Assembly (NCBI GenBank): GCA_047616645.1
Contig: JBLHIH010000120.1
Location: 1-12,130, forward strand
Source of the DNA: JAHRVQ01 sp047616645
Lineage (GTDB): Bacteria; Pseudomonadota; Gammaproteobacteria; Pseudomonadales; Azotimanducaceae
Direction: 5' to 3'
Length of the DNA stretch: 12,130 nucleotides
Positions within the stretch are counted from its first letter, which is position 1. Each line of letters begins with the position of its first letter. Under the pieces are notes generated by a model. The model saw only the letters and a list, made by a program, of their open reading frames with translations. It had not been told where the DNA came from and searched no databases. A program made the translations under genes and the position numbers. Positions 1 through 6,643 of the stretch are shown here, in pieces.

Positions 1-119
1 ATCATAGCGTTTCCGCCATATTTGATTACGATGGTTTTTCCCGTAAATCTTTGAATGTAAGGTAAAGCCTCGGTAAGAACGTTGGCGATATTAATTGCTG
101 AGTCGCGGCTTAAAGTCAT
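1..119 (-). CDS. argB: Acetylglutamate kinase, N-terminal fragment (gene runs off the left edge)
   Basis: Only the first 39 codons are in the window. The translation begins MTLSRDSAINIANVLTEALP and continues to the KYGGNAM segment, the N-terminal lysine/glycine-rich nucleotide-binding stretch of the ArgB amino-acid-kinase fold. ArgB phosphorylates N-acetyl-L-glutamate with ATP, the second step of arginine synthesis in the cytoplasm. The ATG at 117-119 is the family's usual start. No clear Shine-Dalgarno sequence precedes it. It lies 45 bp downstream of algC on the same strand, an arrangement typical of Pseudomonas-like genomes, so it is probably the last or near-last gene of the coaBC-dut-algC operon. 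Identification is firm despite the truncation, because the KYGGNAM motif and the preceding helix match the family closely. Confidence 0.93.
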   Translation of the reverse strand, partial: MTLSRDSAINIANVLTEALPYIQRFTGKTIVIKYGGNAM

Positions 120-164
120 AGTTAGTTTACTTAGATGCTTAATTGCTATAGATAATACGATTGA

Positions 165-2642
165 TTAAAATGTGAGGCCTTCATTAACCGCTGCCAACTC
201 GTCTCGAAACAAAGATTGGATGTACAATAAGCTTTCATTATTGTCAGCTTCAAACCGTAAAGTGAGGCATGGGCTCGTATTGGAGGCCCTAACCAATCCC
301 CAGCTGTCTGCAAAGTCTGCTCGTATGCCATCAATTGTTGTGATGATTGCGCCTTCAAAGTCTGCATTGTGAATGATCTGTTGAACGATATCGAATTTGT
401 GGGACTCTTCAACATCAATCGTTATTTCGGGGGTGCTGACGCCAGCAGGAAACTCACTCAGAAGTTCGGCTAAGCCTTCTGGCTGAGAACCGACGATTTC
501 AAGCAATCGTGCTGCCGCATAAATGCCATCGTCAAACCCATACCAGCGTTCTTTGAAACAAATGTGGCCAGACATCTCGCCGCCAAGAATGGCTTTTGTT
601 TCTAGCATTTTAGCTTTGATAAATGAGTGACCACTTCTACAGATTAAAGGTCGCCCTCCAAAGCCGCTGATCACAGTATTAAGGTGGCGAGTGCATTTAA
701 CATCATAGACAACATCAGAACCTGGGTTCCTAGAAACAACATCTTTTGCAAACAACATTAATAATCTATCTGGCCAGACAATGTCTCCTTCTTTTGTTAT
801 GGCAACTAATCGATCACCATCTCCGTCAAGGGCTAGGCCAATATCTGCTTGTTGAGATTTAACCATTAAAATTAAGTCTTGCAGATTCTCTGGGTTGATT
901 GGGTCAGGGTGATGATTGGGAAAACTGCCATCAACATCACAATATAAGGGTATTACTTCGCATCCTAGATTTTGAATTAACTCGGGGATGATATCGCCTG
1001 CTATACCATTACCACAATCTACAATGACTTTTAGCGGTTGAGCAACCACTACGTCACCGGCGATGGTATCGATATATTCTTCTCTCATATCCAATGTAGT
1101 GACTTTCCCGCTCCCTTCACTAAATTGCTGACTTAGGTAACATCGGTAGAGGGCTTGGATCTCTTCATCGACAAGCGCTTGCCCATTAAAGACGATTTTT
1201 AGTCCGTTATAATCTGCTGCGCTGTGACTTCCTGTGATCATGACACCACTCTGGGCTTCTGATAAGTAAGTTGCAAAGTACAAAATTGGTGTGGGCACGC
1301 TACCTAAATTGATCACGTCGCGACCGGATTGGCAGAGGCCTTCGATTAGTGCATCCGTTAGATCTGGGCTTGATAGTCGACCATCGGCACCAATGGCTAA
1401 GGTTTGTTCTCCGATTTCCCCCGCCTGGGTGCCGATTGCTAAACCAATACGTTTTACAATGTCAACGGTAAGGGTTTCTCCAACAACGCCACGGATGTCG
1501 TAAGCACGGAAAATGCTAGAGACATCTATTTCTTCCTCTGCCGCCTCGTGAGGGTCATTATTTGCAGTCTCAATAGTAAATTCTTCTGATTCATGTTCAC
1601 TTTGTAATGCTTCCAGTTCATCAGATTTTGAGGGTTGGGGTAGAGAAATTGCTGCTTCTTTCACGCTCGTTTGAGAAACTATTTGGTACCTCATTTTAGA
1701 CAAAGTAGCGTCGACTTCCAAAAATTCACTATGGGTGTAATCACTGGAGTCTGTGAACTGGTCATTAGGAATATCAGCGATTTGATTGATGATATGTCGT
1801 GTATCTGATTTCAAGTCGATGAGTATTTTTTGTAAACCGAACAAAACACCTACAATGGTAATAATGAAGGATACAAAACTAGGTATTAGGTAAACGCCCC
1901 CACCGCCAATTTCGGAATTAATGAGTGCATCTGAGGGTGAAAAATTTATGTGCCAATTGGGATTAGCAAGTTCACGCTTTGTGCTACTTGTGTCATTTGA
2001 TTGCCCAGCTTTCAAAATCTCGGTTTCTGGAGTATTCGGAAATGTTTGAATAAGGCGAAGTTTACCCGCGATAGATTCGGTCAAGGATTCACCGAAAATG
2101 TTAATGTCGTAATAAATAAATAGGGTACCAAATATAGTCTTGTTTGATGGGGTTCGAATAGGTGCTGCCAAGGCCACAATCCAGAGGCCGTCTGCGTTAA
2201 TGGCCTCAGGGTATACGGTTATACCTTGTTCTGCTCTATTCACCATATCCATAGACTGAAATGTGAAAGGAGGAAAGATTTCGGGGTTTGGTGTAGCCTC
2301 TCCGACTTTAAAAAGGCGTACTGAGCGCGCATAGGGAATCATTTCCCGAAGTCGAGATTCCTCTAGGGATCTGGCGGCAGAATCTCCGCTAGTAACGAGT
2401 TCACTAAGTTGAATACTTGCTGCCATGCTTTGAGCTTGGCGTATCAAGTTCTGTTGGCTTTGATCAAGTCGTAATTTTAAGTTGTCTGCACTATAGTTGG
2501 TACGTTGTACTTGGTAGTCGTTATTAACGCTAGAGCGAAGCATGGACAAGTTAAGTATGGCTGCAACGAAGAACCCTAGAACGATAGCACTCAATGGGAT
2601 AATGCTAATCTTTAATATCGGGAACTTTTTATGCTTAAACAT
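165..2642 (-). CDS. algC: Membrane-anchored phosphomannomutase/phosphoglucomutase with periplasmic sensor-like N-terminal domain
   Basis: The product has 825 residues, while the catalytic core of this family is about 460. Residues 12-32 and about 250-272 are hydrophobic membrane segments that bracket a roughly 215-residue periplasmic region. Its pattern (amphipathic helix, then a WIVALAAPI strand and a GTLFIYYDI strand) looks Cache-like. Residues 275-370 form a polar, acidic cytoplasmic linker. The alpha-D-phosphohexomutase core (about 374-825) has FRAYDIRG (378-385), the phosphoserine loop (T470-G480, Ser472), the metal loop DGDGDR (606-611), the sugar loop GEMSGH (688-693) and the phosphate loop RASNTS (785-790). 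It interconverts mannose-6-P/mannose-1-P and glucose-6-P/glucose-1-P for LPS and exopolysaccharide precursors. Long AlgC forms with such an N-terminus are known from Pseudomonas. The phosphoserine loop reads TGSHSAADYNG rather than the usual TGSHNP-type sequence. The start ATG follows AGGGAG at 10 nt, which overlaps the dut stop codon, so dut and algC are likely co-translated. Confidence 0.95.
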   Translation of the reverse strand: MFKHKKFPILKISIIPLSAIVLGFFVAAILNLSMLRSSVNNDYQVQRTNYSADNLKLRLDQSQQNLIRQAQSMAASIQLSELVTSGDSAARSLEESRLREMIPYARSVRLFKVGEATPNPEIFPPFTFQSMDMVNRAEQGITVYPEAINADGLWIVALAAPIRTPSNKTIFGTLFIYYDINIFGESLTESIAGKLRLIQTFPNTPETEILKAGQSNDTSSTKRELANPNWHINFSPSDALINSEIGGGGVYLIPSFVSFIITIVGVLFGLQKILIDLKSDTRHIINQIADIPNDQFTDSSDYTHSEFLEVDATLSKMRYQIVSQTSVKEAAISLPQPSKSDELEALQSEHESEEFTIETANNDPHEAAEEEIDVSSIFRAYDIRGVVGETLTVDIVKRIGLAIGTQAGEIGEQTLAIGADGRLSSPDLTDALIEGLCQSGRDVINLGSVPTPILYFATYLSEAQSGVMITGSHSAADYNGLKIVFNGQALVDEEIQALYRCYLSQQFSEGSGKVTTLDMREEYIDTIAGDVVVAQPLKVIVDCGNGIAGDIIPELIQNLGCEVIPLYCDVDGSFPNHHPDPINPENLQDLILMVKSQQADIGLALDGDGDRLVAITKEGDIVWPDRLLMLFAKDVVSRNPGSDVVYDVKCTRHLNTVISGFGGRPLICRSGHSFIKAKMLETKAILGGEMSGHICFKERWYGFDDGIYAAARLLEIVGSQPEGLAELLSEFPAGVSTPEITIDVEESHKFDIVQQIIHNADFEGAIITTIDGIRADFADSWGLVRASNTSPCLTLRFEADNNESLLYIQSLFRDELAAVNEGLTF

Positions 2643-2656
2643 TTATTGTTAACTCC

Positions 2657-3112
2657 CTATTGTTTTCCAGTGGATCCGAAACCATCAGTGCCGCGATCGG
2701 TTTCTGTGAATTCCTTTACGATTCTAAAATCTGTCTGGATAACTGGCACGATGATAAGTTGGGCTATTCTGTCACCAGGGGAAATAGTAAATTCTGAATC
2801 ACCCCTGTTCCAACAAGAAATCATCAGTTCACCTTGGTAGTCAGAATCTATTAAGCCCACAAGATTCCCGAGCACTATTCCGTGCTTATGTCCCAACCCA
2901 GAGCGAGGTAAAATTAATGCTGCATACTCAGGGTTCTCAATATAAATTGATAAGCCGGTATTGATTAACTCGGTTTCTCCAGGACAAAGGGTCATAGACA
3001 TGTCCATACAAGCTCTAAGATCTAGACCGGCACTGCCCTTGGTTGAATAAGTCGGCATGGGAATCGAGTCTCCAATTAGTGGGCTCAATATCTTCAATTG
3101 TAATTCGTTCAT
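2657..3112 (-). CDS. dut: dUTP diphosphatase (dUTPase)
   Basis: This is a 151-residue trimeric-type dUTPase, the same length as typical gammaproteobacterial Dut. It hydrolyses dUTP to dUMP and pyrophosphate, which keeps uracil out of DNA and supplies the dTMP precursor. All five motifs are visible: motif 1 at 24-34 (KGSAGLDLRA), motif 2 at 69-73 (PRSGL), motif 3 at 83-95 (NLVGLIDSDYQGE, with Asp89 the expected catalytic base), motif 4 at 112-120 (PGDRIAQLI), and the flexible C-terminal motif 5 at 140-149 (RGTDGFGSTG), whose Phe stacks on uracil. The ATG overlaps the coaBC stop codon as ATGA, so translation is coupled to coaBC, and algC starts 14 bp after its stop. The coaBC-dut-algC order is conserved in Pseudomonas-like bacteria. 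Confidence 0.97.
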   Translation of the reverse strand: MNELQLKILSPLIGDSIPMPTYSTKGSAGLDLRACMDMSMTLCPGETELINTGLSIYIENPEYAALILPRSGLGHKHGIVLGNLVGLIDSDYQGELMISCWNRGDSEFTISPGDRIAQLIIVPVIQTDFRIVKEFTETDRGTDGFGSTGKQ

Positions 3113-4368
3113 AAAGCGGTTTTTCTATTTTCTTTTAGTTTCGTTGCGATAAGTTCAATGATCCTGTTAGAAATTTGTTGTTTAGACATCATCGGTAGTT
3201 TTACATGTGTGTCTTGCCATAAAATTGTCGTGGCATTGTCCTCACTATTAAACCCTATCCTAAGGTTTGCTACGTCGTTAGCAATTATCATGTCTAAATT
3301 TTTATTTGTTAATTTTTTCTTAGCGTAAGTGACTAAATTTTCGGTTTCAGCTGCGAAACCGACGGTAAACGGTTTTGGATTTAAGTTTGCAACACAGGCA
3401 ATAATGTCTGGGTTGAGGGTCAGCTCTATTGCCGCTACCTGTCCAGTGCCATCCTTTTTCATTTTCTGTTTATTGTAGTTCTTTGGCCTAAAGTCTGCGA
3501 CAGCTGCAACACCTATAAATAAATCACAATCTTTTGCATGCAACATGACGGCAGCGTGCATGTCTGTCGCGCTGACAACATCGATACGTTTAACCCGCTG
3601 TGGTTCGGGAAGTTGAGTAGGGCCGGAAATTAAAATGACTTCTGCACCTGCTTCCATGGCGGAGGTAGCAAGGGCATAACCTTGTCTGCCTGAGCTGTGA
3701 TTACTGATATAACGTACAGGGTCGATGGCCTCCCGGGTCGGTCCTGCTGTGATGACTACTTTTTTGCCAGCGAGAGCGCCACTTGAGAATAAGCTCAGGG
3801 TCAATTTAATAATTTCGGGCGTTGCCAACAATCGACCAAAACCCGTCTCGCCGCAAGCTTGACTACCTGACTCTGGGCCAAATAGGTGTATGCTCTTATT
3901 CTCAAGGCTGCTTTTCTCAAGGCCCCTTTTCTTAAGAGACCGGATGTTGGCTTGCGTCTTATCGTCTTCCCACATTGCTTGATTCATGGCAGGGGCTAGG
4001 GCTATGGGACAATTTGCAGCAAGACACAGTGTCGCCAACAAATCATCAGCTTGTCCTTGACAGAAACGTGCAATAAAGTTGGCGCTGGCAGGCGCGATTA
4101 ATATGAGGTCAGCCCAACGCGCCAGCTCAATATGACCCATGGCATTTTCTGCTTCAGTATCTAATAGGTCCAGGTGGACAGGAAAGCCTGAGAGGGCTTG
4201 CATTGTGAGGGGGGTAATAAACTCTGTCGCGGCCTTCGTCATCACGACTCGGACTTCTGCGCCAATATCCTGTAATCGTCTCAGTAGCTCTGCGGCTTTG
4301 TAGGCGGCAATACCTCCTGTGACACCTAACAGTATGCGTTTATTTGTGAGTTGAAGCGTCTGATCCAT
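3109..4368 (-). CDS. coaBC: Bifunctional phosphopantothenoylcysteine decarboxylase / phosphopantothenate-cysteine ligase
   Basis: The 419-residue product carries out two consecutive steps of CoA synthesis: CTP-dependent joining of 4'-phosphopantothenate to cysteine (CoaB, C-terminal half) and FMN-dependent decarboxylation to 4'-phosphopantetheine (CoaC, N-terminal half). CoaC signatures are GVTGGIAAYK (15-24), the active-site His79 in MGHIELARWAD, PASANFIA (93-100), PAMN (126-129) and the ACGETGFGR substrate flap with Cys172. CoaB signatures are ITAGPTREAIDPVRYISNHS (206-225, with Asn223), AAVADFRP (288-295) and the lysine-rich KMKKDG stretch (302-307). Residues about 143-157 contain three imperfect 5-residue repeats that make this loop longer than I expect for the family. 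The ATG at 4366-4368 follows AGGA at 6 nt. It is the first gene of the minus-strand operon, divergent from radC. Confidence 0.97.
   Translation of the reverse strand: MDQTLQLTNKRILLGVTGGIAAYKAAELLRRLQDIGAEVRVVMTKAATEFITPLTMQALSGFPVHLDLLDTEAENAMGHIELARWADLILIAPASANFIARFCQGQADDLLATLCLAANCPIALAPAMNQAMWEDDKTQANIRSLKKRGLEKSSLENKSIHLFGPESGSQACGETGFGRLLATPEIIKLTLSLFSSGALAGKKVVITAGPTREAIDPVRYISNHSSGRQGYALATSAMEAGAEVILISGPTQLPEPQRVKRIDVVSATDMHAAVMLHAKDCDLFIGVAAVADFRPKNYNKQKMKKDGTGQVAAIELTLNPDIIACVANLNPKPFTVGFAAETENLVTYAKKKLTNKNLDMIIANDVANLRIGFNSEDNATTILWQDTHVKLPMMSKQQISNRIIELIATKLKENRKTAL
3897..3941. repeat. Three tandem imperfect 15-bp units inside coaBC
   Basis: On the plus strand the units are TATTCTCAAGGCTGC (3897-3911), TTTTCTCAAGGCCCC (3912-3926) and TTTTCTTAAGAGACC (3927-3941). 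In coaBC they encode RSLKK, RGLEK and SSLEN, three consecutive five-residue repeats just before the HLFGPESGSQACG flap. The period is five codons, so the reading frame is preserved. Confidence 0.8.
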
Positions 4369-4410
4369 CCTGCGTCCTAGGCAATTATTCTAAACACTTA
4401 ACAAAGGTCA

Positions 4411-4437
4411 GTTATATCTTACATAGATTGACGTCAA
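4411..4437 (-). promoter_or_regulatory. Candidate sigma70 promoter for the coaBC-dut-algC operon
   Basis: On the minus strand, TTGACG (4437-4432) is a close match to a -35 box and TATAAC (4416-4411) to a -10 box. The spacer is 15 nt, which is short. The -35 lies in the centre of the 22-bp palindrome at 4422-4443, so a repressor bound there would block it. The predicted transcript would start near 4404 and give a leader of about 36 nt before the coaBC ATG. This rests on consensus matching only. Confidence 0.35.
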
Positions 4438-4443
4438 TCTATG
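4422..4443. promoter_or_regulatory. Perfect 22-bp palindrome, candidate operator between coaBC and radC
   Basis: The left half CATAGATTGAC (4422-4432) is followed at once by its exact reverse complement GTCAATCTATG (4433-4443), with no spacer and no mismatch. A second, looser pair surrounds it: AAGGTCA (4404-4410) and TGACCTT (4461-4467), whose centre is 3 bp from that of the inner palindrome. The position in a 161-bp divergent intergenic region and the TTGAC element on both strands suggest a transcription-factor site covering both promoters. The regulator is unknown. Confidence 0.6.
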
Positions 4444-4501
4444 ACAGACAGCATCTATTGTGACCTTCATAGTGAGGAGTCAAAGATACCACTCAAGCCT
4501 T

Positions 4502-4532
4502 AAGGAAGTTAGTGATTATTCACTAATCAATG
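4502..4532 (+). promoter_or_regulatory. radC translation-initiation region with displaced Shine-Dalgarno, hairpin and mini-ORF
   Basis: AAGGAAG (4502-4508) is the only good ribosome-binding sequence ahead of radC, but it ends 21 nt before the ATG at 4530. Between them lies the inverted repeat TTAGTGA-TTAT-TCACTAA (4509-4526). AAGGA is well placed, with 5 nt spacing, for a GTG at 4512 that opens the four-codon frame GTG ATT ATT CAC TAA (4512-4526). This frame is in phase with radC and ends 3 nt before its ATG. Either the hairpin brings the ribosome-binding site close to the ATG, or ribosomes terminate at TAA and restart at radC. Confidence 0.45.
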
Positions 4533-5231
4533 AATATGCAATCGACTAAATCTACATTTTCTCATTCAGGCTGGGCCTTATCAGAAAAACCCCGCGAAAA
4601 ACTTCTAGAAAAGGGTGCGGCCAGTTTGAGTGACATTGAACTATTGGCCATCTTTCTTAGGACGGGCGTAAAAGGTAAGTCTGTCCTAAACCTGGCGGAC
4701 GAATTATTACGAGAGTTTAATGGCATCAGGGGGTTGCTAGACGCGGATTTTGAGGTGCTAGGTAAGATCAATGGCATTGGCTTGGCGAAATTTGTGCAAT
4801 TAAAAGCTGCCCTTGAGCTAACAACGCGTTATTTGGAGAAAGGTTTTGAGAGGGGAGATGCTATCTCTGATCCAGGGGCAACTAAACGGTATTTGAAGAG
4901 CAAGTTAAGGGCTTATCACCGAGAGGTTTTCGCGTGCATGTATCTTGATAACCAGCATCGGCTCATACAATACGAAGAACTGTTTTTTGGTACGATTGAT
5001 GGTGCAAGTGTTCATCCTCGAGAAGTTGTCAAGCGGGTACTTGAGCACAATGCCGCGGCGGTGATTTTCGCGCATAACCATCCTTCTGGACTGGCAGAGC
5101 CCAGCCAAGCTGATCAGCGAATTACGGATCGCTTAAAGTCGGCACTTTCCTTGGTTGATGTTCGTGTTCTTGATCATATGATTGTCGGTGATATTGATGT
5201 CTTGTCTTTTGCTGAAAGAGGTTTATTGTAG
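4530..5231 (+). CDS. radC: RadC family JAB/MPN-domain protein
   Basis: The product has 233 residues, a normal length for RadC. The N-terminal part contains PREKLLEKGAASLSDIELLAIFLRTG (about 21-46) and a helix-hairpin-helix-like segment, INGIGLAKFVQLKAALEL (80-97). The C-terminal part is the metalloprotease-like JAB/MPN fold: Glu132 in HREVFACMYLD, then HNHPSG (182-187) and Asp195, the conserved metal-ligand set. The cellular role of RadC is unsettled; the original DNA-repair assignment in E. coli was traced to a recG allele, so I give no specific reaction. An in-frame TAA at 4524 rules out a longer frame. The ATG at 4530 is used, with ATG 4536 as an alternative. It is divergent from coaBC, as in many gammaproteobacteria. 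Confidence 0.95.
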   Translation: MNMQSTKSTFSHSGWALSEKPREKLLEKGAASLSDIELLAIFLRTGVKGKSVLNLADELLREFNGIRGLLDADFEVLGKINGIGLAKFVQLKAALELTTRYLEKGFERGDAISDPGATKRYLKSKLRAYHREVFACMYLDNQHRLIQYEELFFGTIDGASVHPREVVKRVLEHNAAAVIFAHNHPSGLAEPSQADQRITDRLKSALSLVDVRVLDHMIVGDIDVLSFAERGLL

Positions 5232-5263
5232 CTTTTCACTTTTGCTTGAGCAGTAGTCAAAAA

Positions 5264-5914
5264 ATGATGCAGTGGTTATCGAAGAGTTGGAAGGAAAATA
5301 AAGCTTTTATCTTTTTCTTGATGTCGATGTTCGTTTTTAGAAGTACCTTCGCGGACTGGAATACCGTCCCCACGGGCTCCATGAAACCCACAATTCTTAT
5401 AGGGGACAGAATCCTAGTTAATAAAATGGCCTATGATATACGCTTCCCCTTCAGTCATTTTTCCTTGATTCATATAGGCGATCCGGAAAGAGGAGATATC
5501 ATTGTTTTTGATTCAGAGGTATCAGATAAGAGGCTAGTAAAGCGCGTCATAGGAATGCCAGGTGACGTGGTCGCCTTAGAAAATAATGTGCTGACAATAA
5601 ATGGTAAAGACGTGCCATACGAGGAAGTATCTAATAATGGCAATACGCAAGACCGAATTGAAGATCTAGAAGGCGTATTGTTTATCGTTCGTTCAAATAA
5701 TACAGGTTCCACCCTCTCAAACTTTGATTCTGTTCGAGTGCCAGACGGCCATTACCTCGCGATGGGAGACAATCGCGACAATAGTGCGGATTCTAGGGTG
5801 ATTGGCTTTATCCCAAGAGGAGAAATTGTAGGCAGATCCTCGACCGTTGTTATGTCCTTCAATTATGACAATTATTATATTCCCCGCTCGGGACGATACC
5901 TTCAGAAGCTATAG
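5264..5914 (+). CDS. lepB: Short signal peptidase I (S26A family), probable second paralogue
   Basis: The product cleaves signal peptides from exported preproteins at the outer face of the inner membrane. From the ATG at 5264 it has 216 residues; a TTG at 5246 would add six. There is a single N-terminal membrane segment (about residues 14-28), followed by ADWNTVPTGSMKPTI with catalytic Ser39. The catalytic Lys93 lies in LVKRVIGMPGD, and the S26 signature MGDNRDNSADSR is at 157-168. E. coli-type LepB has about 324 residues, two membrane segments and a larger periplasmic domain, and usually sits with lepA and rnc. This gene is smaller and sits between radC and rpmB, so it is probably an additional enzyme rather than the main LepB. 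Neither start has a good Shine-Dalgarno sequence; I prefer ATG. It follows radC by 32 bp and is probably co-transcribed. Confidence 0.9.
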   Translation: MMQWLSKSWKENKAFIFFLMSMFVFRSTFADWNTVPTGSMKPTILIGDRILVNKMAYDIRFPFSHFSLIHIGDPERGDIIVFDSEVSDKRLVKRVIGMPGDVVALENNVLTINGKDVPYEEVSNNGNTQDRIEDLEGVLFIVRSNNTGSTLSNFDSVRVPDGHYLAMGDNRDNSADSRVIGFIPRGEIVGRSSTVVMSFNYDNYYIPRSGRYLQKL

Positions 5915-5960
5915 TGTTTCAATTGAGATCTACGAAAGTAAGGGTTTTAAGCAGTATAGT

Positions 5961-5989
5961 TTGAACTTACATCCTTCTTCTGGTATAAA
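5961..5989 (+). promoter_or_regulatory. Strong sigma70-like promoter for rpmB-rpmG
   Basis: TTGAAC (5961-5966) and TATAAA (5984-5989) are separated by exactly 17 nt and match the sigma70 consensus well. Transcription would begin near 5996 and leave a 5' leader of about 140 nt before rpmB. The 223-bp gap between lepB and rpmB holds this promoter and the leader; I see no other gene in it. A dedicated strong promoter fits the demand for ribosomal proteins. Confidence 0.6.
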
Positions 5990-6137
5990 GCACGGCTCTC
6001 GAACACGACCTATTACAGCTATTGTTTAGCGCTTGGGTTGGCGAGATCCATATTTAGGGTTTTTAGCGTGGGTGTGTCAGTAATGACGGCTTAATGCTTT
6101 AGACAAAATTAGTTAGCAAAATTAAAAGGCAATCGAC

Positions 6138-6374
6138 ATGTCCAAGGTATGTCAAGTAACAGGAAAAGGTCCGGTTACTGGAAATAATGTTTCTCACGCT
6201 AATAACAAAACAAAGCGTCGATTCTTACCCAATATTCATGATCATAAATTTTGGTTAGAAAGCGAAAATCGTTTTGTGAAATTACGTGTTTCCGCAAAAG
6301 GTATGCGGATTATCGACAAAAAAGGTATTCAGCAAATCGTCACGGATATTCGTGGCCGAGGCGAGAAAGTCTAA
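6138..6374 (+). CDS. rpmB: 50S ribosomal protein L28
   Basis: The 78-residue protein has the family's usual length and reads as a typical L28. It contains MSKVCQVTGKGPVTGNNVSH at the N-terminus, NNKTKRRFLPNIHDHKFWLE (22-41) and a basic C-terminus. It is a structural component of the large ribosomal subunit. The ATG follows AAAAGG (6124-6129) at 8 nt. It is followed 43 bp later by rpmG, the conserved bacterial partner, and both are probably transcribed from the promoter at 5961-5989. Nothing in the sequence is unusual. Confidence 0.98.
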   Translation: MSKVCQVTGKGPVTGNNVSHANNKTKRRFLPNIHDHKFWLESENRFVKLRVSAKGMRIIDKKGIQQIVTDIRGRGEKV

Positions 6375-6417
6375 ATCAGCAGAATGCTAGATTAGTAAAA
6401 ACTGAAGGTAGAAAGTA

Positions 6418-6573
6418 ATGAGAGACAAGATAAAATTAGTATCCTCTGCAGGTACAGGACACTATTACACAACAACTAAGAATAAGCGGACAATGCCTGA
6501 CAAAATGGAGATCAAAAAGTTTGATCCTGTTGTTCGTCAGCACGTGATGTATAAAGAAGCCAAAATAAAGTAA
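6418..6573 (+). CDS. rpmG: 50S ribosomal protein L33, zinc-independent type
   Basis: This 51-residue ORF is a typical L33. It contains LVSSAGTGHYYTTTKNKRT near the N-terminus and KKFDPVVRQHVMYKEAKIK at the C-terminus, matching the gammaproteobacterial family nearly residue for residue. It has no cysteine, so it belongs to the group without the zinc ribbon. L33 lies near the E site of the large ribosomal subunit. The ATG follows GAAGG (6404-6408) at 9 nt. It is the second gene of the rpmB-rpmG transcript. The next gene, hyuA, converges on it 70 bp downstream, and there is no clear rho-independent terminator between them. Confidence 0.98.
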   Translation: MRDKIKLVSSAGTGHYYTTTKNKRTMPDKMEIKKFDPVVRQHVMYKEAKIK

Positions 6574-6643
6574 TTACCCGCTCCAAAAGCAGCTCAATGC
6601 GTTAATTTGAGGAAAGGCTGAATGGTCTTTCCAATGATGGCTT

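Noticed and set aside
2666..2695. Asp in place of Gly in Dut motif 5 (RGTDGFGSTG) as a defect
   Set aside because: This position varies among dUTPases, and the stacking Phe and the glycines around it are intact.
5246..5263. TTG start for the signal peptidase gene
   Set aside because: No Shine-Dalgarno sequence supports it, and ATG at 5264 still leaves a complete membrane segment and catalytic domain. The choice remains uncertain by six residues.
5847..6029. 60-codon plus-strand frame overlapping the end of the signal peptidase gene
   Set aside because: It is out of frame with the peptidase, resembles no known protein and is crossed by the rpmB promoter.
6611..6632. Stem-loop GGAAAGGCT-GAAT-GGTCTTTCC between convergent rpmG and hyuA, as a bidirectional terminator
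   Set aside because: The stem has two G-T wobbles and no T-run directly follows it on either strand, so I cannot call a rho-independent terminator.
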